Source: Halomonas sp.
Lineage (GTDB): Bacteria > Pseudomonadota > Gammaproteobacteria > Pseudomonadales > Halomonadaceae
Direction of reading: 5' to 3'
Assembly: GCF_007692655.1 (NCBI RefSeq)
Contig: NZ_REBQ01000103.1
Coordinates: 1 to 64,000, forward strand
DNA length: 64,000 nt
Below, piece after piece: positions 1 to 7,849 of this stretch. The notes under the pieces are model-generated. The model saw only the letters and a list, made by a program, of their open reading frames with translations. It searched no databases and was not told the DNA's origin. A program made the translations under genes and the position numbers. The stretch's first letter is position 1. Every line of letters begins with the position of its first letter.

Positions 1-1046
1 CGCCTCAGATCAACCCAACCGTCTACGGCTTGACCACAGGCTTTGTTAAAGCGCTGTTGATCCAGTAAGCGCTGCTGCAATCGCTCAAATGCCGCCAACA
101 GCAGATCCGCTTGTGATGAGGTTAACGCCCCAGCGATATGGCTAAGCGCCATTAAGCGCTTGCGGGTACTTATCTCCTGCCGCCCATGGCGCAGGCAGAG
201 CAAACGCGTGGCACTAATCAAGGGCAACAAGCCTTGATGTTTAAGATTGACAGCCTGATTGTGCGGCGCATCCAAACGGGGGCTTGAGGCGATGCGACCT
301 AAGCGGTCCAGCGCCACCGGAAGCTCGTTCAATAGCATTGCCATCTCATGCATAAAAAGTGATGCCGACGGAATGGTGGCCGCGACACTTTCACTCAGTT
401 GCTTTGCTAGGTAGGCATTACCTGCGACCGGGTAAAAATCGAGCAAAATATTGGTTTGCTGTACCCGTTTTACCTGTCGGTCAGCGCTCCAAATCTCCAA
501 CTGCTTATGCCACTCACTTATCCGCTTGCGCCACATCGGCCAGCGAGCCATAACATGCCCACGGCACAGCGGGATACCCGCATCGTCCAATCGTTGGGTG
601 AAACGCTCGCCCAACGCCTGAAAGTAGCCATCGACCTCCACGTGGCGGTGATCAGGGTAATCATCAATAATCAGCGCATTATCCTGATCCGGGCCAAGCA
701 GGCTTTCAAAGCGTGCCGCAGAACCCAGCATCAAAACACAGTAGTCGACTGGCGGAGGCCCCCACCCCTGGGCCTGCATTTCATCAAGCGATAGCGCAAT
801 GGCGTGACGGTAAATCCAGACATTGTGGTCACTGATAATTTGGCTAATACGCCAAGCAGGCAGGTCGTAATGGACCAAAGCGTCAACCAGAGGCAGCTGC
901 CAGGCATGGGCATCGGCTAAAGAGACAGCAGGAGAAGAAATTTTTGTGAAGAGGGCCTGCAGCGGCGCCGTGAGCGCCGAGCTATTTAGCTGGCCACTCT
1001 CATTGATTAGCGAGCGCCAGGGTGAGGCTCTGTGCACAACACGCAT
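1..1046 (-). CDS. DUF294-family putative nucleotidyltransferase (3' part cut by window edge)
   Basis: The minus-strand frame is open from ATG at 1046 (good GGAGG site 6-7 bases upstream) to the window edge, about 348 codons, with the C-terminus missing. Around residues 105-125 it carries GSAARFE followed by GPDQDNALI, the signature of the DUF294 nucleotidyltransferase domain (G-S-x-x-R-x-E, D-Q-D-N-A). The remainder fits the DUF294 C-terminal helical domain. Many relatives have N-terminal cyclic-nucleotide and CBS domains; here only about 90 residues precede the signature, so those sensor domains are absent. The substrate is unknown; GlnD-like nucleotidyl transfer is only an analogy. It follows the hlyU-like gene on the same strand after a 59-base gap. 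Confidence 0.8.
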   Translation of the reverse strand, partial: MRVVHRASPWRSLINESGQLNSSALTAPLQALFTKISSPAVSLADAHAWQLPLVDALVHYDLPAWRISQIISDHNVWIYRHAIALSLDEMQAQGWGPPPVDYCVLMLGSAARFESLLGPDQDNALIIDDYPDHRHVEVDGYFQALGERFTQRLDDAGIPLCRGHVMARWPMWRKRISEWHKQLEIWSADRQVKRVQQTNILLDFYPVAGNAYLAKQLSESVAATIPSASLFMHEMAMLLNELPVALDRLGRIASSPRLDAPHNQAVNLKHQGLLPLISATRLLCLRHGRQEISTRKRLMALSHIAGALTSSQADLLLAAFERLQQRLLDQQRFNKACGQAVDGWVDLR

Positions 1047-1105
1047 ACGCCTCCTCCACTCTTGATGACAGATGATAGAACGAACAGGGAGATATCAGCT
1101 CACCG

Positions 1106-1432
1106 TCAATGTTCGTTTTCGCGGCGCGGGTCTGGCGCAAACATGGCCTCACCCACTTCATCGATGTAGCGCTGCGCTTTGGTGACCATCATGGCATCAC
1201 AGGCGTCCCGCCCGGGCAGCATGTCGGAACGCTCAAAGCGGTGTTCAAGCACTTCGCCTGAAGCATCTGTCTTACGAATCCAACCGCTTACACGAAACTG
1301 GCCGCTCTGATCATCTGGTTGAGAGACAATCTCGTAGCCTTTGTATTCCACAGCATCAGCAGCTTTAGTGGTGGCGCCTGGCGTCGCTTGACGATCACTA
1401 CCAAAAAGTCCGGATAATATTTTTTTAAGCAT
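1106..1432 (-). CDS. HlyU-family small protein
   Basis: A 108-residue soluble protein. The core from about residue 28 (VEYKGYEIVSQP) through GQFRVSGWIRK and EHRFERSD to a C-terminal KAQRYIDEVGEAMF matches the HlyU family (PF10115), small proteins named after the Vibrio haemolysin activator HlyU. Despite the name, this family lacks the winged-helix fold of true Vibrio HlyU regulators, so a DNA-binding role should not be assumed. The start is supported by AAAGGAA 5 bases upstream. It lies between argG and the DUF294 gene on the same strand, with a strong stem-loop (1451-1480) separating it from argG. Confidence 0.75.
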   Translation of the reverse strand: MLKKILSGLFGSDRQATPGATTKAADAVEYKGYEIVSQPDDQSGQFRVSGWIRKTDASGEVLEHRFERSDMLPGRDACDAMMVTKAQRYIDEVGEAMFAPDPRRENEH

Positions 1433-1450
1433 GACATTTCCTTTACTCGT

Positions 1451-1480
1451 AGGGCGGCAGTCACAAATGACCGCCGCCCT
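1451..1480. other. Intergenic stem-loop between argG and hlyU-like gene
   Basis: AGGGCGGC-A-GTCA pairs with TGAC-C-GCCGCCCT around a CAAA loop, giving 12 pairs with one mismatch. No U tract follows on either strand, so it is more likely a transcript 3'-end stabiliser or REP-like element than an intrinsic terminator. Confidence 0.5.
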
Positions 1481-1523
1481 AGCAAGAGTTGCTGTGCTTC
1501 TATTATTAGCTATTTACTAATTT

Positions 1524-2744
1524 TTAACTTTGCTTACGCCCTTTACCGGCGGCAATCCGTAGGCGCAATGCGTTCAGTTTGATAAAGCCTTCGGCATCTT
1601 TTTGGTTATAAGCGCCCGCATCATCTTCAAATGTAGCGATGGATTCATCAAACAGCGACTCGTCAGACTTGCGGCCAACAACGGTAGCATTGCCTTTGTA
1701 GAGTTTCATACGCACGACACCCGAGACATTCTTTTGGGTTTCGTCAATCGCCGCCTGCAGCATACGACGCTCCGGGCTCCACCAGTAACCGTTGTAAATT
1801 ACCTCAGCGTATTTCGGCATCAGCTGATCTTTCAGGTGAGCCTCTTCGCGATCCAGGGTCAGCGACTCAATCGCCCGGTGTGCACGCAGCATAATGGTGC
1901 CGCCAGGTGTTTCATAGCAGCCACGAGACTTCATGCCCACATAGCGGTTTTCGACGATATCCAACCGGCCGATGCCGTTATCGCCGCCTAGCTTGTTAAG
2001 TTTTTCCAGCACTTCGTGGGCTTTCAACGGCTCGCCATCGATGGCGACAATGTCACCCTTGTCATACGTCAGTTCAACGTAGGTAGGCTGGTCGGGTGCC
2101 GCTTCGGGAGAGACACTCCAGCGCCACATGTCGTCCTCAGCTTCAGCCCAAGGGTCTTCCAAAATGCCGCCCTCATAGGAGATATGCAGCAGGTTGGCAT
2201 CCATGGAGTACGGCGATTTTTTCTTTTTATTGGCAAAATCCACAGGGATCTTATGCTCTTCGCAGTAAGCCATTAGCTTTTCACGAGAGGTTAAATCCCA
2301 CTCACGCCAAGGGGCAATGACTTTAACGCCCGGCTTCAGCGCATAGCCACCTAGCTCAAAACGAACCTGATCATTGCCTTTGCCCGTGGCACCGTGAGAA
2401 ATAGCGTCAGCACCGGTTTCATTGGCAATTTCAATCAAGCGCTTGGCAATCAGAGGGCGCGCGATGGAGGTACCCAGCAGGTACTCACCTTCGTAGACCG
2501 TGTTAGCGCGGAACATCGGGTAAACGTAGTCACGGACAAACTCTTCGCGCAGATCTTCGATGTAAATCTCTTTTACACCAAGGGCTTGCGCTTTAGTGCG
2601 AGCCGGTTCAACTTCTTCTCCCTGACCGATGTCGGCAGTAAAAGTCACCACCTCGCAGTTGTAGGTTTCTTGCAACCACTTAACGATTACGGATGTGTCC
2701 AGGCCGCCTGAATATGCCAGCACAACCTTTTTGACATCGGACAT
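1524..2744 (-). CDS. argG: Argininosuccinate synthase
   Basis: ArgG joins citrulline and aspartate, using ATP (to AMP and PPi), to make argininosuccinate in the cytosolic arginine pathway. The 406-residue protein begins [18 protein letters not shown], containing the SGGLDTS ATP-pyrophosphatase loop, followed by [19 protein letters not shown] and [11 protein letters not shown], all typical of the short (about 400-residue) ArgG class. The open frame extends 44 codons further upstream, but the ATG at 2744 has AAAGGAG seven bases before it and matches the conserved N-terminus, so the longer form is rejected. It is divergent from rnt. Its PPi product is used or removed by two enzymes encoded nearby (pfp, ppa). 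Confidence 0.97.
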   Translation of the reverse strand: MSDVKKVVLAYSGGLDTSVIVKWLQETYNCEVVTFTADIGQGEEVEPARTKAQALGVKEIYIEDLREEFVRDYVYPMFRANTVYEGEYLLGTSIARPLIAKRLIEIANETGADAISHGATGKGNDQVRFELGGYALKPGVKVIAPWREWDLTSREKLMAYCEEHKIPVDFANKKKKSPYSMDANLLHISYEGGILEDPWAEAEDDMWRWSVSPEAAPDQPTYVELTYDKGDIVAIDGEPLKAHEVLEKLNKLGGDNGIGRLDIVENRYVGMKSRGCYETPGGTIMLRAHRAIESLTLDREEAHLKDQLMPKYAEVIYNGYWWSPERRMLQAAIDETQKNVSGVVRMKLYKGNATVVGRKSDESLFDESIATFEDDAGAYNQKDAEGFIKLNALRLRIAAGKGRKQS

Positions 2745-2930
2745 TCTTTGCTCCTTTAAAAAGATAAACCTTTGCGTTTGATTTTTAAGACACACGTTGA
2801 GTATAGCGTTCTCGATGCCCAGCGAATACCGTCCACGACGCCTAGGGTTTAAAGCTGCTAGAATCACACCAAACAAAGCGGTGGATTACCGCTCAATAGA
2901 TTGATTACTCGCTTTACTAAGGAGAGCTGC

Positions 2931-3599
2931 ATGAGCGAGGCAATTGCCCGCGAATTAATGGCCCAACGTTTTCGCAGTTACCTGCCGGTGGTCGTTGATT
3001 TAGAAACCGGGGGATTTAATGCCCAAGGCGACGCCGTCCTTGAAATAGCCGCCGTCACGCTGACCATGGATCCGGAGGGCAACCTGCTTCCTGATGCCAC
3101 CTATGCGTATCACATTCAGCCCTTTGATGGAGCGAATGTTGAGCAGTCTGCGCTGGATTTCACCGGCATCAACCTTGACGACCCATTGCGACGCCAAGTG
3201 GCCCTGAGCGAAGCTGAAGCGCTAGGTGAGATTTTTCGCCCTATCCGAAAATCCATCAAAGCGCATGACTGCACCCGCGCCATCCTAGTGGGACACAACG
3301 CGGCATTTGATCAGGGGTTCTTGAACGCAGCCGTCAACCGATGCGGGATTAAGCGTAATCCCTTTCACCCCTTCTCCAGCTTTGACACCGCCACCCTTGC
3401 TGGCCTGATTTACGGTCAAACCGTCCTTGCCCGCGCTTGCCGCGCTGCTGGCATTGAATTTGATAATAAAGCCGCTCACTCGGCGCGTTACGACACCGAG
3501 CGCACAGCAGAGCTATTTTGCGCCATGGTCAATCGCTATAAAGACCTGGGCGGTTGGCAGCTAGCACAGCGCGAGCAGGACATGGACGGCATCGATTAA
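2931..3599 (+). CDS. rnt: Ribonuclease T
   Basis: A DEDDh 3'-5' exoribonuclease that trims tRNA CCA ends and matures 5S and 23S rRNA. The 222-residue protein shows the DEDDh residues in order: VVVDLETGGF (D and E), GHNAAFDQGFLNAA (D) and HSARYDTERTAELF (H and D). Length is close to E. coli RNase T (215). The ATG at 2931 is chosen over an in-frame one at 2901 because AGGAG lies directly before it and MSEAIARELMAQRFR fits the family N-terminus. It is divergent from argG with about 186 bases between starts. Confidence 0.95.
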   Translation: MSEAIARELMAQRFRSYLPVVVDLETGGFNAQGDAVLEIAAVTLTMDPEGNLLPDATYAYHIQPFDGANVEQSALDFTGINLDDPLRRQVALSEAEALGEIFRPIRKSIKAHDCTRAILVGHNAAFDQGFLNAAVNRCGIKRNPFHPFSSFDTATLAGLIYGQTVLARACRAAGIEFDNKAAHSARYDTERTAELFCAMVNRYKDLGGWQLAQREQDMDGID

Positions 3600-3728
3600 T
3601 CAGCGACATACGCTGATGCAGTCGGCATGGCTTTACGCTACACTTCGTTACGTTGCAGAACCTCGTTATTTTGCGATGGCATATCGCTAAGATTCAACCT
3701 ACCCGTTTTCAAGAGATGAGACGTTTCC

Positions 3729-4988
3729 ATGGCCCAGCATAATGCCTTTTACGCCCAATCCGGCGGTGTCACCGCCGTGATCAATGCCAGCGCCTGCGGC
3801 GTCATTGAAGCTTGCCGCCAAGCTCCCGATCAAATTGGCAAGGTATACGCCGGCCATAACGGCATTATCGGCGCCTTAACGGAAGACCTTATCGACGTCA
3901 CACAAGAGAGCGATGAAGCCATTGCCGCCCTTCGCCACACGCCAGGCGGCGCCTTTGGTTCCTGTCGCTACAAGCTGAAAGATATTGATACGCACCGCAC
4001 CCAGTACGAGCGACTGATTGAAGTCTTCAAAGCCCACGATATTCGTTACTTCTTCTATAACGGTGGTGGCGACAGCGCCGATACTTGTCTGAAAGTCTCA
4101 CAGCTCTCTGAGAAACTTGGTTACCCACTCACCGCTATTCACGTGCCCAAAACCGTGGATAATGACCTGCCGATTACCGATAACAGCCCAGGCTTTGGCA
4201 GCGTTGCCAAATATATCGCTACCTCAACCCTTGAAGCATCGCTGGATATCGCTTCTATGTGTGCGACCTCCACCAAGGTATTCGTATTGGAGGTCATGGG
4301 GCGCCACGCAGGCTGGATTGCCGCCGCAGGCGGGCTAGCTGGCCAAGCCGAAGGCGAACCGCCCCACTTGATTATTTTCCCGGAAATTCCCTTCAACCGA
4401 AAAGCGGCCATGGCGCGGGTTGAAGAGTGCGTTAAGCAATATGGCTACTGCGTCATTGTGGTCTCGGAAGGCGCTCGCTACGAAGATGGCACGTTCTTGG
4501 CGGATGCGGGTAATACCGATGCATTCGGCCACCGCCAGCTAGGCGGCGTAGCGCCAACGCTTGCAGGCATGATCAAGCAGGATTTGGGCTACAAGTACCA
4601 CTGGGCAGTGGCGGATTATCTGCAGCGCGCGGCGCGCCATTTGGCTTCTAAAACCGACGTTGAGCAAGCCTATGCGGTGGGCCGAGAAGCGGTGACCTTA
4701 GCGCTTGCGGGCAAGAACGCCATGATGCCGGCCATTCGGCGTATTTCTCAGACACCCTACCAGTGGGATGTGATCTCCGCCCCGCTGTCTCAGGTGGCTA
4801 ACCAAGAGAAATTTATGCCCCGGGACTTTATCAGTGAAAATGGATTTGCCATTACTCAGGCATGCCGTGACTACCTCTCACCGCTGATTCAAGGTGAAGA
4901 TTTCCCGCCGTTTGAGAATGGCTTGCCAAAGGTCGCTAAACTGAAGCTCGCCAAAGCCGAACGCAAACTGCCTGCTTTCACGCTATAA
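3729..4988 (+). CDS. pfp: PPi-dependent 6-phosphofructokinase
   Basis: It reversibly phosphorylates fructose-6-phosphate using pyrophosphate instead of ATP, so it can serve glycolysis and gluconeogenesis. The 419-residue protein contains AQSGGVTAVINAS near the N-terminus, a YNGGGDSADT loop with Asp and Ser where ATP enzymes carry GGDGS, PKTVDNDL with the Lys that marks PPi use, and MGRHAGWIAA at the sugar-phosphate site. The GAGATGAG stretch about ten bases upstream may serve as ribosome site. The 3' end carries three imperfect short repeats, the first including the stop codon. PPi use fits Halomonadaceae, many of which lack ATP-PfkA (general knowledge, not testable here). Confidence 0.92.
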   Translation: MAQHNAFYAQSGGVTAVINASACGVIEACRQAPDQIGKVYAGHNGIIGALTEDLIDVTQESDEAIAALRHTPGGAFGSCRYKLKDIDTHRTQYERLIEVFKAHDIRYFFYNGGGDSADTCLKVSQLSEKLGYPLTAIHVPKTVDNDLPITDNSPGFGSVAKYIATSTLEASLDIASMCATSTKVFVLEVMGRHAGWIAAAGGLAGQAEGEPPHLIIFPEIPFNRKAAMARVEECVKQYGYCVIVVSEGARYEDGTFLADAGNTDAFGHRQLGGVAPTLAGMIKQDLGYKYHWAVADYLQRAARHLASKTDVEQAYAVGREAVTLALAGKNAMMPAIRRISQTPYQWDVISAPLSQVANQEKFMPRDFISENGFAITQACRDYLSPLIQGEDFPPFENGLPKVAKLKLAKAERKLPAFTL

Positions 4989-5030
4989 GCTATTCTTCAC
5001 GCTACAAGCACTCCTTTAAGCTACAAGCAA
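4977..5030 (+). repeat. Imperfect short direct repeats over the pfp stop codon
   Basis: Units TTCACGCTATAAGC (4977-4990), TTCACGCTACAAGCA (4996-5010) and a weaker TTAAGCTACAAGCAA (5016-5030) follow each other. The first holds the pfp stop TAA. This looks like duplication of the gene end followed by drift. Confidence 0.5.
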
Positions 5031-5065
5031 TTAAGCCAGTGACGATGCAAATAGCGGCATGACAT

Positions 5066-5095
5066 AAGGGACGAGGGCTAACGCCATCGTCCCTT
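5066..5095. terminator. Stem-loop between convergent pfp and PP2C/kinase genes
   Basis: AAGGGACGA (5066-5074) pairs perfectly with TCGTCCCTT (5087-5095). The U tract is weak on both sides, but the position between convergent genes supports a bidirectional terminator. Confidence 0.5.
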
Positions 5096-5123
5096 GTTTA
5101 TATCTGTATATCTGCGGCGGCGT

Positions 5124-6839
5124 TTAGCGTAAGAGCCAGGAAAGCACCAGTAACAGTAGCAATATACCCGCCACCCCTTGCCAGAAGCGACGCGGCTCTT
5201 GGCGGCTCTCCTCCCGTGCGGGTAGCCGCCCCAAAGGCTTTCTTAAGGCGTGCAAAAACTCTGACATACGCCTAAAACGCAGCGCCCGCTGAGGATCCAA
5301 AGCACGCCGCAACGCATCATCTAATTCGGGGGAAATTTCTGGATTTGTCGTCCGCGCGCTGCGATAGGTTAACTCTTCCAGGTCGGTGTGGCTGCGCAGC
5401 CGGTTAGGCGTCAAGGTATAGGGTAGAGCGCCGGTTAGTAGCCAGTAGACCGTTGAGGCTAACGAGTACTGGTCGCTGCGCCGACCAACGCTATCAGCCA
5501 ACGCATATTCAGGCGCAGTATGTACGTTAAACCCGACTTGACGGAGCAACTCGCCGGAGTGACGGTGTCCTTCTCCATCGCGCATATGGCAGGCGCTAAA
5601 GTCGGTAAGCAGCAGCTTGCCGTGCGGGTCGATCAAAATATTATCGGGGCTAATTTGCTGATGAATAATATCCCGATGGTGTAGCGCTTGCACCGCTTTG
5701 CCCAGTTGGTTAGCAATATCAAGACGCTGAATCAAACTCGCCTGAGGATGACGTTCCGCCCACTCGCGGAGCGTCTCTCCCTCAATTGACTGCATCAAAT
5801 AGTAGAGGTAGCGGCGCGGGCGCGACGGCTCCATCACCTTCACGACAAAGGGCGAGTTAACCCGCTCAACCACCCACTGCTGAAGCAGAAAGTGCTCTAA
5901 ATAAGCATTGCGCAATGAGAGCTCTGGGCTTGGTGCTTTCATCACCATTTCCCGCTCGGTATGTACATCGCGAACGCGGTAAACCCGTGACTGTGCCGTT
6001 CGGGAGAGCACAGCAAGCACCTCTAAGCCATCCAAACGTTCACCAGGTGCAAGTTCGGGCGGAATCGGCAGATCTCCATACATCTGCCCAGGGTGTTCGG
6101 TAATTTCTTCAGGCAGCTCATCAATGCGCACTAGCTGAAAGCAGAACTGATCGCCACCGTAGCCACGCTCTTGCGCACGCTGCTTCGCTTCATTTGCCAA
6201 ACGCTCACAGGCAGCATCAAGGTCGCTTACATCCTGGCGAATTAAACGCACATAATCCGATGGCAATAGGGTTCCACGCACGCCTTGCGTGGTGAACAGA
6301 AACAGATCACCTTGTTTAAGCGCTATGTGGGTGTAATCAATATCGACGCTGCCATCCATCCCTAATGCCCTGGATGGGTAGCGATAGCCACCTAAATCGG
6401 TCACATGGTCGCGGCTTAACTGCTCAAACTCTGCACCACGCAAACGAAAGACCAGCGTATCGCCCATATGAAACAGGTGGCCTTCGCAGCCTCGAAAGAC
6501 CATTGCCGACATGGAGGATACAAAACTGCCTTCTTTTACGTGTTGGCTTTGGCTATAGCACCAGCTGTTCAGCGCGCGAAGCACCCGCGTCGCTGACATT
6601 TTGACGTCCCAATGATCGGGCGTTGAAAAATAGTCAGCCAGGAAGCCACGAACGCTAAGGTCTCCTGCTTGTTTGGCCATCGTATTTCGCGAAATAGAAT
6701 CGCTAATAACGGCACACCCCCCTTTTGCGCGCAGTAGCGGCGCTTCTGGAAAACGAACCGACATTGAACTGCGATGCAGGCGCCGATTGGGCGCGACAAA
6801 CGCTTGACCATAACTAATGAGCAACTGGGCGTGCGACAA
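5124..6839 (-). CDS. PP2C-like/protein kinase-like fusion with C-terminal membrane anchor, probably catalytically degenerate
   Basis: A 571-residue fusion: PP2C-like domain (about 1-240), kinase-like domain (about 265-540) and a C-terminal hydrophobic helix (GVAGILLLLLVLSWLL). Relatives are annotated as bifunctional serine/threonine kinase/phosphatase. Key residues appear changed. In the PP2C half the N-x-D motif reads NRR, the DG motif reads SDS, and the late TDG motif reads TQG. In the kinase half the HRD/KPxN loop reads HQQISPDN (catalytic Asp to Gln, Lys to Ser) and DFG reads DFS, with the metal-binding Asp kept. The start is TTG at 6839, chosen because AGGAGG sits five to six bases upstream and the frame continues into the domain. 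A scaffold or sensor role is my inference. Confidence 0.85.
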   Translation of the reverse strand: MSHAQLLISYGQAFVAPNRRLHRSSMSVRFPEAPLLRAKGGCAVISDSISRNTMAKQAGDLSVRGFLADYFSTPDHWDVKMSATRVLRALNSWCYSQSQHVKEGSFVSSMSAMVFRGCEGHLFHMGDTLVFRLRGAEFEQLSRDHVTDLGGYRYPSRALGMDGSVDIDYTHIALKQGDLFLFTTQGVRGTLLPSDYVRLIRQDVSDLDAACERLANEAKQRAQERGYGGDQFCFQLVRIDELPEEITEHPGQMYGDLPIPPELAPGERLDGLEVLAVLSRTAQSRVYRVRDVHTEREMVMKAPSPELSLRNAYLEHFLLQQWVVERVNSPFVVKVMEPSRPRRYLYYLMQSIEGETLREWAERHPQASLIQRLDIANQLGKAVQALHHRDIIHQQISPDNILIDPHGKLLLTDFSACHMRDGEGHRHSGELLRQVGFNVHTAPEYALADSVGRRSDQYSLASTVYWLLTGALPYTLTPNRLRSHTDLEELTYRSARTTNPEISPELDDALRRALDPQRALRFRRMSEFLHALRKPLGRLPAREESRQEPRRFWQGVAGILLLLLVLSWLLR

Positions 6840-7127
6840 GTCATCCTCCTAGGTTGCCGACTTGATCAAGGAACATCACTGTCAATCAATAATGCCTATC
6901 ATACACATAGCTGAGCTTAAACGATGCCCACCAAACGTCTCTATCGATTTAGCGTGTTTTTAATATTGCTTTATTCAAAGCGCTACAGCCTTAGCAATAT
7001 GCCCGTCCACCTATGTCGCATTGGTAATCGTGCCGCCATCTTCGTATAATTCACCGCCATAAACGACTTTGAAACGATTGCCTAGCAACCGCACGGCTCT
7101 AGCCACTGTAATATCAAGGAATCAAAG

Positions 7128-7658
7128 ATGAACTTCGACAATATCCCTTCTGGCAAGGATCTCCCCAACGACGTTTATGTGGTGATTGAAATTCCAGCCA
7201 ACCACGATCCGATCAAATACGAAATTGATAAGGACATGGGCGCGCTGCTCGTAGATCGTTTCATGGCCACCCCCATGTTTTACCCGGCCAACTATGGTTT
7301 TATTCCGCACACTCTGGCAGACGATGGCGACGCCCTAGACGCTCTTGTGATAACGCCTCATCCGGTTCAGCCCGGCAGCATCATTCGCGCCCGTCCGGTA
7401 GGCATGCTGAATATGACTGACGAAGCCGGTGAAGATACCAAACTGGTTTGTGTACCCCACGCCAAACTCAGCTCGCTTTACGACGATGTCCATGAAGTCA
7501 CCGACCTACCCGAGCTGCTGCGTCAGCAGATCGCTCACTTTTTCGAGAACTATAAAGACCTCGAAAAAGGCAAATGGGTGAAGGTAGAGTCTTGGGAAGG
7601 GGCCGACGCCGCACGTAAAGCAATTGAAAAATCGGTAATTGCTTACCAAAAGGCATAA
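7128..7658 (+). CDS. ppa: Inorganic pyrophosphatase (family I)
   Basis: It hydrolyses cytosolic PPi to two phosphates, pulling biosynthetic reactions forward. The 176-residue length is that of bacterial hexameric enzymes. [20 protein letters not shown] contains the active-site tyrosine and the family I acidic motif (DGDALD, with Ala where D-x-D-P-x-D is usual); [13 protein letters not shown] lies near the C-terminus. AAGGAATCAAAG precedes the ATG. A strong intrinsic terminator follows, so it appears monocistronic. Its neighbourhood with pfp is notable since both act on PPi. Confidence 0.97.
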   Translation: MNFDNIPSGKDLPNDVYVVIEIPANHDPIKYEIDKDMGALLVDRFMATPMFYPANYGFIPHTLADDGDALDALVITPHPVQPGSIIRARPVGMLNMTDEAGEDTKLVCVPHAKLSSLYDDVHEVTDLPELLRQQIAHFFENYKDLEKGKWVKVESWEGADAARKAIEKSVIAYQKA

Positions 7659-7702
7659 GCGTTCATGTAAGCGTGCGAACTCCCCCCTTAAAATCGCATC
7701 TA

Positions 7703-7729
7703 AAGGCCGCCGCACAAGGCGGTCTTTTT
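7703..7729 (+). terminator. Intrinsic terminator of ppa
   Basis: AAGGCCGCC and GGCGGTCTTTTT form a seven-pair GC-rich stem (one G-U pair) around GCACAA, followed by five T, about 45 bases after the ppa stop. Confidence 0.8.
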
Positions 7730-7849
7730 GTGGGAGTAGTATTAGCGCTCTATTGGCCGCGTCATGTCATCGCAGTTTGCACGCCTAGGTTTTAGAGTTG
7801 CGGTATGCTGTTTACCTTATTTTGCGATGTCATCGATTAAGGACGCACC

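Noticed and set aside
2745-2876. N-terminal extension of argG by 44 codons
   Set aside because: The conserved ArgG start and a strong ribosome site are at 2744; the extension is basic and unconserved.
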